Source: Lateolabrax maculatus
Lineage: Eukaryota > Chordata > Actinopteri > Acropomatiformes > Lateolabracidae
DNA length: 64,000 bases
Assembly (NCBI GenBank): GCA_031216445.1
Contig: CM062216.1
Location: 3,717,501 to 3,781,500 of the forward strand
Direction: 5' to 3'
The notes under the pieces are model-generated. The model did no database searches. It had not been told where the DNA came from and worked only from the letters and a program-made list of their open reading frames with translations. Both the position numbers and the translations under genes were made by a program. This document shows positions 47,466-57,795 of the stretch, in pieces (positions within the stretch are counted from its first letter, which is position 1; every line of letters starts with the position of its first letter).

Positions 47466-50400
47466 CTGAAGGGGAGAAAAAGACACAACTCAACAGATTT
47501 TAGCTTGACATGTTATTTGATCACTTCTTTAACAAATGTCTGCATATAATCAGTTAAAAATTATGGTTTGTTTATAATTCATGGCGGCTAGGCTGTTGTA
47601 CATCTAATAGCTGATAATGACTGTAAGAATACATCAGAAAAGCTCATCTTACACATGAAGGGTTTCAAGTGATGCCTTCCACAATGGTCAATACTGAGGC
47701 AGAAGTGAAACAAGAAATAATGAGAAAAAATACATATTGACAAATCCACACACTGTGTATAAGTTGTAGCCTAACTGTACACTAACATAACCTACTGAAG
47801 AATGTCCAGTCTCCACTGTGGATTCTCCAATCCAGCAGACAGCAGATTAACTCCTGAGTCTCCTGGATGATTGTAGCTCAGGTCCAGCTCTCTTAGGTGG
47901 GAGGGGTTGGATCTCAGAGCTGAGGCCAGAAAAGCACAGCCTTCCTCTGTGACCTGACAGCCTGACAACCTATACATACATGTGTTAAAAACATATACAT
48001 GTACAGTATGCATGTGTTACATGACACATTTTCTAACTAGTGGCCTATATATTCAAGTACTTGTCATAATAATTTAAAATCATACTGGTAAGGGGACAAA
48101 TTTGCTTTAATACAAACAATTGGCTATAGAATTTGTATCAGACAAACCATTATCTTTTTGTCTCCAATATTCATTGAGGTAAATAGTTGATCCTAATAAT
48201 GGGTGGCAGAATTGAGCTAAAACTATTGCACCAAAAGCAGTTGAACAAAATAAGTTGATTCTTACTCTCTTATGTTACAACATCATTGCATTGTTTTCTA
48301 ATATGTTACACCACATACTAAATATATCAAAGCAAACATTTATAAACTGTCAAGTTTCAGGGATGACATTTTGGGAAATACACTAGATGAGAACATTGAT
48401 ACCCCTCAAGTCTGTATGGTAAATATGAAGCTACTGTCTGCTAACTGTGAAAACGCAAAACTGTGACCTACGACGGTTGACCAAGAGATCTGCATTATTG
48501 ATCATGTATTGAATTGGTTCATGACTACTGACCGTAGAATTGCGAGTCTACTGTGTGGACTCGCCAAACCAGCAGAGAGCAGCCTCACTCCTGAATCTTG
48601 CAGGTCATTGTTACTCAGGTCAAGCGCTCTTAGACTGGAGGACTGGGAGCTGATAATTGAGGCCAGAACTTCAGAGCTTCTCTCTGACAAGTTACAGCCA
48701 CTCAACCTGATGAGAAAATTACAAATCAGACATAGTAATAATAATCTCTCTTGTAGGAACTATCGTTGATATAATTAATTTGTCCAGGTACATAATGTAT
48801 TTCAAATATGTACTGGGGGCGTTGACTCCTGGCAACAAAAATACATTTTCTCTAAAATGAATTGTGTTTATGAAATCAAACCAACAAACCGACACCACAA
48901 TACCAGAGTGTCAATATTGGACCATGTTGTAAAACTAAAGATTACTCTACATTTTAACCATTCAATGCCAACATATTTTGAATTATATATTTCTATAATA
49001 TCTACAAACGGCAACCACAGTATGGTTAAGGTTAAGGAAAGATCATTGTTACGGCAAATAAACTAAGATTATGGCATGGTTACGGTCAGGCAAGTAAAGC
49101 ACGTGGTAAAGGTTAGAGAACAATCATGGTCAGTTGAAAAAGAAACAAAGTCTGTTATGGGAAGTGGAAATGTGGTCACCCACATGAAAGTGCCTGTACA
49201 TCAGCAAATTTTGACTTGCAGAATTGTCCAATATGAGCTTAGTTCCTAGTGATACTGGGCTGAGTCAAACATATCTGGGAAAAGGCAAAACTCTGAATGC
49301 CTAAACAGTTGACCAAAATATCTGCTTTATTGATCATGTATTGAATTTGTTCATGACTACTGACTGTAGAATTTCCAGTCTACAGTGTGGACTCTCCAGT
49401 CCAACACAGAGCTTCCTCACTCCTGAATCCTGCAGGTCATTGTTACTCAGGTCAAGCTCTCTCAGACTGGAGGACTGGAAGCTGAAAATTGAGGCGAGAG
49501 CTTCGGAGCTTCTTTCTGACAAGTTACAGCCACTCAACCTGATGAGAAAAACAAAACAATGTTACATAATGCGCAAGGCTTCTTTAATCTCTCTTGTAGA
49601 AACAATCTTTGATATGATTCATTTTGTCAGTTACATATCTTCAAGAGGCTTTGTCTCCTAGCAACAAAAATACATGTTCTCTCAAAGGAACTGTGTTTCT
49701 GAAATCAAAATAACAAACCAACTAACTATATACTGTAAATTCAATCCAGTCGGATGTGTCTACATGCCCATTTACCACACAAACCTCCCTTACTTTCTGT
49801 ATTGGCACTGGATGTTGGGACTGGACATAAATTGTGACCTGCAGAATTGTTCAATTTGAAAAACTGTAAATGAAACACTTGGTTCATGACTACTGACCGT
49901 AAGGTCTTCAGTCTACAGTGTGGACTTCCCAGTCCAATAAACAGCAGCTTTACTCCTGAATCCTGCAGGTCATTGTTACTCAGGTCCAGCTCTCTCAGAC
50001 AGGAGGATTTGGACTCAAGAACACAAGCCAGAGCTTCACAGCTTCTCTCTGACAGCTTACAGTCTCTCAGGCTGAAGTAGTGTTGATGACAGAAAAACAA
50101 GAAACTTTGAAAATTCTTGTATTTTATTACAAGAAAAAAGATTACATTTGATATAGTAAGTCTGCCCATTTATCAGTGTACCTACTAGGATATTCTCGAA
50201 GCTTTGACCACTTGCCGCAGCCTAAGGAGACCTTCCTCTGAAGCAGAGTATTTCCTCAAGTCAAACTCTTCCAGGTCTTTTTCTGATGACAATAAGAAAA
50301 AGGCCAAAGCTGACCATTGAGCAGGAGAGAGTTTGTATGAGGAGAGACTCCCTGAACTCAGGTACTTTTGGATCTCCTCCACTAGAGAATGATCATTCAG

Positions 50401-53400
50401 CTCATTCAGACAGTGGAAAAGATTAATGCATCTCTCTGGAGATGGATTCCTACTGATCTTCTTCTTGATGTATTTTACTGTTTCCTGGTAGTTCTGTAGG
50501 CTGCTTCCTGTCAGCAGTTCTTGTAAAAGGGTCTGGTTGGTCTCCATTGAGAAACCCAGGAGGAAGCGAAGAAACAAGTCCAGGTGTCCATTTGGACTCT
50601 GTATGGTCTTGTCCACAGCACTTTGGTAGAGCGGATTTACCTTAGATTTGTCCCTCAACAGTGGAGACCACCTGGATCTTGATCGTGGCTCTGACAGTAG
50701 GTTGACACCAGTGTTGACGAATGTCACAAAGACATACAAAGCAGCCAGAAACTCCTGAATACTCAGATGGACAAAACAGAAAACTTTGTCCTGGTACAGC
50801 CCACACTCCTCTTTAAAGATCTGTGTGAACACCCCTGAGTAGACAGAGGCTGCCCTGATATCAATGTCACACTCTATCAGGTCTGATTCATAGAAGATCA
50901 AATTGCCTTTCTGCAGCTGCTCAAAAGCCAGTTTTCCCAGAGACATGATGATCTTGCTGGTCGTGGTGTTCCAGAGTGGATCTGTCTCAGATCCTCCACG
51001 ATACTTGACATTACCTACTTTGGATTGAACCACCAGGAAGTGAATATACATCTCAGTCAGATTCTTCGGCAACTCTTCTCTGGTTTGTGATTCCATTATA
51101 TCCTCCAGAACTGAAGCAGTGATCCAGCAGAAGACTGGGATGTGGCACATGATGTGGAGGCTTCGTGATGTCTTGATGTGGGAGATGATTCTGCCGGCCA
51201 GCTCCTCCTCTCTGAATCTCTTCCTAAAGTACTCCTCCTTCTGTGGGTCAGTGAACCCTCTGACCTCTGTCACCATGTCAACACACTCAGGAGGGACCTG
51301 ATTGGCTGCTGCAGGTCGTGTGGTTATCCAGATGCGAGCAGAAGGTAGCAGTTTCCCAGTGATGAGGTTTGTTAGCAACACATCAACTGTGGTTGGCTTT
51401 GCAACATCAGTCAGGATTTCATTGTTGTGGAAGTCTAGAGGAAGTCGACACTCATCCAGACCGTCAAAGATGAACACAACCTGGAACTTGTCAAATCTGC
51501 AAATGTCTGCGTCTTTGGCCTCAGTAAAGAAGAGATGAAGAAGCTCCACCAAGCTGTACTTTTTTCTACCCAGCAGATTCAGCTCTCTGAAAGTGAATGG
51601 AAATGTGAACTGAATGTTGTGGTTGGCTTTGTCTTCAGCCCAGTCCAAAGTGAACTTGTGTGTTAACACTGTTTTCCCTATGCCAGCGTCTCCCTTTGTC
51701 ATCACTGTTCTGATTGGTTGATGATCTGTGCCAATTAGTGGTTGGAAGATATCTTCACATTTGATCATAGTTTCTGGTCTTGATGGTTTCCTGGATGTTA
51801 TTTCAATATGTCTGATTCCATGTTCGTCATTGAACCCTCTACTCCCCCCCTCTGTAATGTAGAGCTCGGTGTAGATCTCATTCAGAAGTGTGGGGTTTCC
51901 TGCTTTAGCAATTCCCTCAAAAAGACACTGGAATCTCCCCTTCAGATTACTTTTGAGTTTATTTTGGCACACTGCAGCAAGAGTTCCTACATGGAAAATT
52001 AGTAGATTACATTGTAAGAGCAATATACATAGTCACAGTGGGACTTTTAAAGAAAACCACTTTGCTCAACCATTTACAATCACATCAATCTGTGTCAGAT
52101 TATCCATTGCAATTTTGACAATTATGTATGATATGAAGTTGTTTAAAGCCTTGACCAACCCTCAAGGATCATCTACATTTATAGCAATTTGGAAATCTAA
52201 ACTCTACAATTTTGTGATTTTTTTCCTATTCTTTCATATTAAACCTGTACAAAAACTTACTGCTTTGCAGAGAGTCAGCCAGCTCCTCCATCTTCATTCT
52301 CCTCAAGATATGCAGTGTGATCTTCAAAAGTGCCTGTCTGCTGCTTTTCATCTGTTCTTCCTCCCCACCATCCACCACGTCCTCGCCCTTCTTCTGTCTC
52401 TCTAAGCACTCTGGGTAATCTGGACTAATAACTCCTTGGAACTTCTTCAGCTCAGTCTTCACAAAAGTGATGATGTTCTCCTCTAGAAGCTGCAATAATA
52501 TGTAAAATTTAATTAGGAATTAATGGGATATAAAGGGGTTAAGGGTAGCCTGACATCGCCTTAATTCTGATGTCTGGATATAACAGCTTACATTTTTGGA
52601 CAGTGTCTTCTCCAAGTGATTCATGGTGTTGCATTCAAGTCAAGTCAAGTCAAGTCAATTTTACTTGTATAGCGCCAAATCATAACAAAAGTTATCTCAA
52701 GACGCTTTCACATAGAGCAGATCTAGACCATACTCTTTAAAATATTATTTACAGAGACCCAACAGTTCCCACCATGAGCAAGCACTTGGCAACAGGTAGA
52801 AACCTTGAGCAGAACCAGGCTCTGGGTGGGCGGCCATCTGCATCGACCGAGTTGGGTTGACAGGGGAGGAGAGAGGGGGAGAGGGGAGACAGAACAGGAG
52901 GAGAGACAACAAATCAAACTAATAATAATAACAACTGCAGCAGTGAGTGTGGAGCAGGAACATGGGGGCAGTAGACGGCAATCACAGATCCAGAATCTAC
53001 AGCTCCAGAGGCAGAAATACCTGCAGAAAGTGAGAAGGCAAAAAAGCACAGAAAGCGCAAGGACTACCAGGGAGAAGTGGAGTTGGTAATGTGTATTAGT
53101 GGGATAGAAATGCGTACAGATAGAGAGGGAGAGGAGGAGAGAGAAGCTCAGTGCGTCATAGGAAGTCCCCCAGCAGTCTAAGCCTATAACAGCATAACTA
53201 AGGGATGGTTCAGGACTCACCTGAGCCAGCCCTAACTATAAGCTCTATCAAAAAGGAACGTTTTTAGCATACTCTTAAACGAAGAGAGGGTGTCTGCCTC
53301 CTGAACCCAAATTGGGAGCTGATTCCACAGAAGAGGAGCTTGATAACTAAAGGCTCTGGCTCCCATTCTACTTTTAGAGACTTTAGGTACCACAATTAAC

Positions 53401-56400
53401 CCTGCGTTCTGTGAGCGTAGTGCTCTAGTGGGGTAATACGGTACTATCAGCGCTTTAAGATATGATGGTGCCTGACCAATAAGAGCTTTGTAAGTGAGGA
53501 GGAGGATTTTAAATTCTATTCTAGATTTCAGAGGGAGCCAGTGCCGAGAAGCTAATATTGGAGAAATATGTTCTCTGAAGCTAGTTCCTGTCAGTACACG
53601 TGCAGCCGCATTCTGGATCAGCTGGAGAGTCTTTAGAGACTTATCGGGGCAGCCCGATAATAAGGAATTACAATAATCCAACCTAGAAGTAACAAATGCA
53701 TGAACTAGTTTTTCTGCATCTTTTTGAGACAGGATATGCCTGATTTTTATAATGTTACGTAAGTGGAAGAAGGCAGTCCTTGAAGTCTGTTTTATATGGG
53801 CATTAAAGGACATAGTGCGTCTCGCAGGTGTTTAGGACCCAGAACAATAACTTCAGTTTTGTCTGAGTTTAACAGCAGAAAATTGCAGGTCCTCCAGTCT
53901 TTTATGTCCTTAATACATGCCTGAAGCTTGGCTAACTTACCGGTTTCATCTGGCTTTATCGATAAGTATAATTGAGTATCATCTACATAGCAGAGAAAGT
54001 TTATGGAGTGTTTCCTAATAATATTGCCTAAAGGAAGCATATACAAGGTAAATAAAAGTGGTCCAAGCACCGAACCTTGTGGAACTCTGTGACTTACTTC
54101 GGTGTGCACGGAGGATTCATCATTTACATGGACAAACTGAAATCTGGTGGTCTACAATGGTCAATGGTATTGAAAGCGGCACTAAGATCTAACAGAACAA
54201 GTACAGAGACAAATCCTTTGTCTGATGCAATCAAAAGGTCATTTGTCACTTTCACCAGTGATGTCTCTGTGCTATGATGCTCTCTAAATCCTGACTGAAA
54301 ATTCTCAAATAAACTATTGCTGTTTAGAAAGTCACATAACTGATTAACGACCACTTTCTCAAGGATTTTGGAGAGAAAGGGAAGGTTAGATATAGGTCTA
54401 TAATTGGCTAAAACCCCTGGATCAAGCGTAGGCTTTTTAAGAAGAGGTTTAATTACAGCTACTTTGAAGGACTCTGGTACATAGCCTGTTAATAAAGACA
54501 GATTGATCATGTCTAGTAAAGACATGCTAACTAAGGGTAAAACTTCTTTAAGCAGCCTAGTTGGGATGGGGTCTAAGAGGCAGGTTGTTGGTTTAAACAA
54601 AAAAATCATTGAAGTTAGTTGGTAAAGGTCAATAGGAGAAAAACAGTCTAAATATAAATCTGGTTCTACAGCTGCTTCTGAGGTTCCTGAGGTTCCTGTA
54701 CTCGAAGATATATCTGAACTATCTGAGAGCACAAGATGATGAATTTTTTCTCTAATAGTTAGAATTTTATCATCAAAGAAGCTCATGAAGTTATTACTAC
54801 TGAGCTCTGGGAATACATGGCTCAACAGAGCTCTGACTCTGTGTCAGCCTGGCTACAGTGCTGAAAAGAAACCTGGGGTTGTTCTTATGTTCCTCTATTA
54901 GTGAGGAGTAATAAGCTCCTCTGGCATTACGGAGGGCCTTCCTATATATTCTAAGACTATCTTGCCAAACTAAATGAGATTCCCCCAGTTTGGTGGAATG
55001 CCATTTAGTTATACACAGAAGGTAGTTTTGTGCATCGTATGCAAATGTGTGTAATATGAAAGGGGTCTTTTGTGGTGACGAACCCACAAAGAATTATCAC
55101 CTGACTCTGAGTGTTATAGCATATTTCATATAATTGTTATGGACTTATGGCCTGCAACTTTATCATATCACTGCTCTCATCAATCTTGTTTCAGCAAGTT
55201 CTGATCATGAAATCACTATAGTCTACACCTCGTGCTCAGCACCAAATGGCTAACAGTCAGTTAGCAAATAGCTAGTGAACACAGCAGAGTTTTTAGACTT
55301 TAAACACTTAAATATTTCCTTAAGGAACTGGTGGAGACCAAAACAGAGCTACAAGAGACACATATTTGTCAGGCCACCAGAAACACTTTGACTCAAAATT
55401 AATGCTAATTAATGCTCTGAGAGTCAGCTGGATGTGTAAACAGGCAAGAGTTTCATAACACATCAACTTTACAATTTCATAAAATGTCAAATGTGTGTCA
55501 TTTTCAGCTTGTTGTGGAGTTGTGGGCCATTCCCTAAGCCCTGCCCCCCTTATCTACTGATGCTATTCCTATCAAGCTTTCTGTTCTCACACAGCACTTG
55601 CACTTTACAATGCTAACAGTGGTAGCCGTACGCCTTGAAATTCCCCAAAATGTTTGGAACAATGGGTCGTTGACTTCACACAGATATAAGAAAAGGTTTC
55701 TCATTTCTAGCTGACAACTGTTGCTTTTGTCCACTGATGTAACGACTTTCACTATTGGCTTGTATCAGCAGCGGCCAGCTGACGTAAGCTCATGCTAACG
55801 TTAGCATGATGGCCACATAGATAAAATAACGCTAAAAGACTCAGGCTGAAGATAGGATCCCAGGAAAATGATGACTCATGCAAAATTTGCCATTTTATGT
55901 GTTATTTCTTGTTTTCTAAAGACCGGACTTATGGCTGGCTGATGGAAAGAAGTGGTCAAGCCTGTGCGAAACAAAACTTAATACCTATATGTCACAAATT
56001 GAAAAGGTATTCATGTGAGGAGTGTAGCATGCAGGTAATAAAAACTGGTTGTTTGTCAATGTTTTTGCCAATTTACAGACCTTAAATATGGAGGCCATAT
56101 CAGCTTCAGTGTGCACATTATCGGAGTGACCAGTGGTAACCTCTAATCCTTCCTGGTGGACTCTGTGGAGAAAACATGAAAAATGAATTTGATCCGCAGA
56201 TATCAACATGCACACACACACACCCATTCTTATTCACACCCAACAAACAACAAAACAACAAAGTGAATGCAGTTCAGTAAAATCAAATTGACACACTTTC
56301 CCTAACAACCAGATTGAAGTCCAGTATTTGTCCTTAAATGTGGCACACACACATACTGTAGATGAGGTGAACTATACACAAGGTGAACACAAGTGAAATG

Positions 56401-56983
56401 CTGCTCTGACAGTTGAATGATAATGTTACACAAGGGGGAACTCAGCTGCAAAAATACGGCAATTAAGCATGAGAACAACCTCATTTAATTTAAAGTCTTG
56501 CCTTTGTTCAGTAGATTGGTGCCCATGTTTGAAGACAAGAGGCAGCTCCATTGAGCTGTCACTTTTAAATGACACACAGGTGGGTACAGAGGAGTCCGGT
56601 CTCTCCTGCTGGACTCTGATAGAAATACAGAAAGGATCGTCATTTCAAAATTCTTTGTGTTGGTTTTTCCCCAGCGTTTTTTATCATGTTTTTAATGTAT
56701 ATTCACCTCTGCTCTGTAGAGTGATCTCCATCTCTGAAGGATAAGGGTTCAGCAATAGAATGGCTGCACTTCATAGACATACAACTTGGATCGGGGGAGT
56801 ATGGTCTCTCCTGCTGGACTGGGCTTTAACAGAGAACAGAGGTGAGCTTTAATGATTTCATATCCCAGCTCTGTGATGTAAAAAAAAATTGAAATGTCAA
56901 AAGTCTCACCTTTTAGCTTTGGTCTGGCTGCCATTTTCCATAAAAGGTGGGGCATCATTCCCTTTCTCCTGGCACACGTTCAT
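46906..56983 (-). CDS. Fish NLR immune receptor with B30.2 domain (NLRC3-like, NLR-C class), 12 coding exons
   Basis: A cytoplasmic nucleotide-binding leucine-rich-repeat receptor of the expanded teleost NLR-C type. Coding segments in order: 56983-56910, 56823-56707, 56615-56502, 56162-56081, 52489-52261, 51986-50186, 50071-49898, 49538-49365, 48706-48533, 47969-47796, 47693-47653 and 47465-46906. The sum is 3714 nt, divisible by three, with every joint in phase and no internal stop (1237 residues). Order: variable linkers (1-129), helical region and FISNA (about 130-290), NACHT (Walker A GDAGIGKT about 304-311, Walker B FDGLDE about 379-384), four LRR exons (806-1037), B30.2 (1052-1237). No death-fold domain (PYD, CARD) was recognised at the N terminus. 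Members of this family are thought to sense or regulate cytosolic danger signals; a ligand cannot be inferred. A broken L2 LINE lies in intron 4. Exon 3 ends at a GC donor. Weak points are the acceptor of exon 2 and the GC donor. Confidence 0.88.
47653..47693 (-). CDS. NLR exon 11: 41-bp linker
   Basis: The exon encodes IDHCGRHHLKPFM plus split codons at both ends. The acceptor is CTGCCTCAG and the donor ATGT|GTAAGA. Joining it to exon 12 gives Y-A-C-E-L-T-L, the normal transition (LKPxxxKYACELTLDPNT) in fish NLRC3-like proteins. Without it, exon 10 would read into a stop on direct joining to exon 12. Confidence 0.85.
47796..47969 (-). CDS. NLR exon 10: leucine-rich repeat
   Basis: 174 bp encoding SGCQVTEEGCAFLASAL, HLRELDLSYNHPGDSGVNLL and a WRLDIL end. 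The layout is one typical 58-residue double LRR unit of the NLR-C class. It is more diverged than the three upstream LRR exons (N-H-P-G-D rather than N-D-L-Q-D). Donor GTAGGT. Confidence 0.92.
48533..48706 (-). CDS. NLR exon 9: leucine-rich repeat
   Basis: 174 bp encoding SGCNLSERSSEVLASII, LRALDLSNNDLQDSGVRLL and ASPHSRLAIL. Acceptor CTCATCAG, donor CG|GTCAGT. Intronic flanks are closely similar to those of exon 8, showing recent tandem duplication. Confidence 0.93.
49365..49538 (-). CDS. NLR exon 8: leucine-rich repeat
   Basis: 174 bp encoding SGCNLSERSSEALASIF, LRELDLSNNDLQDSGVRKL and ESPHCRLEIL. Same acceptor and donor forms as exon 9. Confidence 0.93.
49898..50071 (-). CDS. NLR exon 7: leucine-rich repeat
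   Basis: 174 bp encoding LRDCKLSERSCEALACVL, LRELDLSNNDLQDSGVKLL and GSPHCRLKTL. It joins the NACHT exon through a split Tyr codon (TA|C). Donor GTCAGT is shared with exons 8 and 9. Confidence 0.93.
50186..51986 (-). CDS. NLR exon 6: FISNA and NACHT NTPase domain with helical tail
   Basis: 1801 bp, 599 full codons plus split codons. It opens TLAAVCQNKLKSNLKGRF, then AGNPTLLNEIYTELYITEGG, the fish-specific NACHT-associated (FISNA) segment. Walker A is GDAGIGKT within VMTKGDAGIGKTVLTHKF, and Walker B is VVFIFDGLDECRLP. RIWITTRPAAANQVPPECVD is the sensor-1-like stretch, followed by EVRGFTDPQKEEYFRKRF and the winged-helix region (FCFVHLSIQEFLAALYVF). The tail ends KASRIS. The second Walker A residue is Asp rather than the common Val. 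Key Lys/Thr and the DGLDE acidic residues are intact, so nucleotide binding should be possible. The end uses donor CCTA|GTAGGT; reading through it would meet a stop at once. Confidence 0.95.
52261..52489 (-). CDS. NLR exon 5: N-terminal helical segment
   Basis: 229 bp encoding LLEENIITFVKTELKKFQGV, SPDYPECLERQKKGEDVVDG, an acidic EEE linker and LKITLHILRRMKMEELADSL. This is the helical region preceding FISNA in fish NLRC3-like proteins. Acceptor TTATTGCAG, donor AGCA|GTAAGT. Confidence 0.92.
52621..55075 (-). mobile_element. L2/Maui-clade LINE, 5'-truncated and broken, within NLR intron 4
   Basis: About 2.4 kb in the same orientation as the NLR gene. Three reading blocks remain. About 55075-54800 has SLRIYRKALRNARGAYYSSL. 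54825-54124 has the reverse-transcriptase start: FKVAVIKPLLKKPTLDPG, NYRPISNLPFLSKILEKV, QSGFREHHSTETSL and LLDLSAAFNTIDH. 54109-53232 has VSHRVPQGSVLGPLLFTLYM and the catalytic CYVDDTQLYLS, followed by the C-terminal region ending FKSMLKTFLFDRAYS. About 100 bp between TIDH and the PQGSVLG block is deleted, and frameshifts separate the blocks, so it is dead. The 3' untranslated region (53231-52660) ends in ATTTGGCGCTATACAAGTAA and a TTGAC-repeat tail (52655-52633), the usual L2 terminus. The 5' end is truncated near 55060-55090. Confidence 0.9.
52633..52657. repeat. (CAAGT)n pentamer at L2 3' end
   Basis: Four to five CAAGT units (TTGAC on the element strand) form the 3' tail of the L2 copy; L2 elements end in short simple repeats rather than poly(A). 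Confidence 0.8.
55100..55560 (+). repeat. Dispersed teleost repeat, partly shared with 63010-63580
   Basis: Contains GCTAGTGAACACAGCAGAG, then AAGGAACTGGTGGAGACCAA, AACAGAGCTA and CAGCTGGATGTGTAAACAGG followed by CAAGAGTTT and CATCAACTTTA. The same ordered words occur at 63395-63560 (GGTGAACATAGTGGAGC, CAGCTGGATGTGTAAATGGG, CATCAACTTTAAAGG). No ORF. Confidence 0.6.
55790..55809. repeat. 20-bp perfect palindrome
   Basis: TCATGCTAACGTTAGCATGA reads the same on both strands. It lies in the NLR intron 4, about 270 bp downstream of exon 4. Confidence 0.85.
56081..56162 (-). CDS. NLR exon 4: short N-terminal exon
   Basis: 82 bp encoding VHQEGLEVTTGHSDNVHTEA, then DMASIFK. Acceptor TTCTCCACAG; donor AAG|GTCTGT. 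Joined to exon 5 it reads DMASIFKLLEENIITF, the normal transition in fish NLRC3-like proteins (xLDSIFMLLEExIVxF). Confidence 0.85.
56502..56615 (-). CDS. NLR exon 3: repeated linker module
   Basis: 114 bp encoding VQQERPDSSVPTCVSFKSDS, SMELPLVFKHGHQSTEQ. This is the QQERP(D/Y)SxxPxCxSxKSxxSMxxPLxF module common in teleost NLR N termini. The acceptor is CTATCAG. The 3' boundary predicted by homology with exon 2 falls at AAAG|GCAAGA, a GC donor instead of GT. Confidence 0.8.
56707..56823 (-). CDS. NLR exon 2: repeated linker module
   Basis: 117 bp encoding PVQQERPYSPDPSCMSMKCS, then HSIAEPLSFRDGDHSTEQ. It is paralogous to exon 3 (QQERP.S..P.C.S.K....) and arose by exon duplication. Donor CAGAG|GTGAAT. 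The acceptor GTTAAAG is weak, but it is the only nearby AG that keeps the frame (exon length divisible by three). Confidence 0.8.
56910..56983 (-). CDS. NLR exon 1 (coding): start exon
   Basis: ATG at 56983-56981 opens MNVCQEKGNDAPPFMENGSQ, TKAK, ending at AAAAG|GTGAGA. Fish NLRC3-like proteins commonly begin M-N-V-C-Q-E with a short polar exon, so this start is preferred. A possible acceptor (ACACTCAG) ends one base before the ATG, implying an upstream untranslated exon. Confidence 0.82.
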
Positions 56984-57449
56984 ACTGAGTGTACACTTTT
57001 TACAGCAACACAGCCTGATTCATTACAACAAAGGAGATGTAATCATTCCTGTTAAAAAAAGAAGGAAGGTGTCTACTGTCATGAAATTACATGAAATTTT
57101 GTAAAACTCTGTAAGACTCTCTCTGTCATACTCTTTAGAAGGGTGTGTACCTATATTTATATTGGTATATTAGAGTGTATATATATATATATATGCATAG
57201 AGAGGAATGCTATGTTTTGAAGCATTTCACATACAAAGATAGTTTGCATGTGTTTTAATTTTAACACATAGTATTCTGTCTTCAGTTAAATTCTAAGTTC
57301 AGACAGTTTTGAGCTGTTTTGTTCAGTTCAGTCCAAACTCAGCCTTTAAGCAGCTTCTAACCTCAGATCAGTTCATATATCATGGTTTCAGTCAGAACCA
57401 CTATGACAAAGATACTTGATCTACATGCAGTAGATATATTTGCAGTTAG

Positions 57450-57795
57450 ATGTATTTGGCGGTATGCTCTGTTCTGGGACCTCCCTGCCATTCCAGGTGC
57501 ATACATGGAAAGCCTAAGGCAGGGAGAACAGCGGCAAGAACCCCCGTAGGATACAGAACAGAGCAGGCATCAATGACAACAGAAATGACTTTGATAAGTC
57601 AGACACAGCATGAAGGGAGGAGCTGGGGTGGAGGTGGGTTGTGAAGCGGCTTGCGGAGGAAGCAGCCAGGATAAGCGGCTGAAGCAGCTTAAATAGGGCG
57701 CCCTGAATGAGATCGCCTATAGATGCGTAGAAGGGAATCAGCTGATCCATCAGCTGATGTGGCTCCTGGATTGCAATGCTCAATTTCTGCAACTT
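57450..57795. repeat. Unclassified GC-richer repeat-like block
   Basis: Contains GAAGCGGCTTGCGGAGGAAG, then ATAAGCGGCTGAAGCAGC and two copies of the palindrome ATCAGCTGAT at about 57738 and 57751. GC content is above the surroundings. I suspect a dispersed repeat; no coding signal. Confidence 0.4.

Noticed and set aside
47146..47469. Plus-strand frame of about 107 codons across the B30.2 exon
   Set aside because: Antisense shadow of the B30.2 domain; no independent similarity.
50185..50187. Premature stop at the end of the NACHT exon
   Set aside because: The TAG spans the splice site: only TA belongs to the exon (donor CCTA|GTAGGT) and joins C of exon 7 to make a Tyr codon.
52723..53220. 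Minus-strand frame of 165 codons downstream of the L2 ORF
   Set aside because: It lies in the L2 3' untranslated region and is Ser/Leu/Cys-rich with no motif.
56910..56983. PYD or CARD death-fold domain at the NLR N terminus
   Set aside because: The first exons are short polar linkers, and no helical death-fold pattern is visible. An alternative upstream exon outside the visible evidence cannot be excluded.
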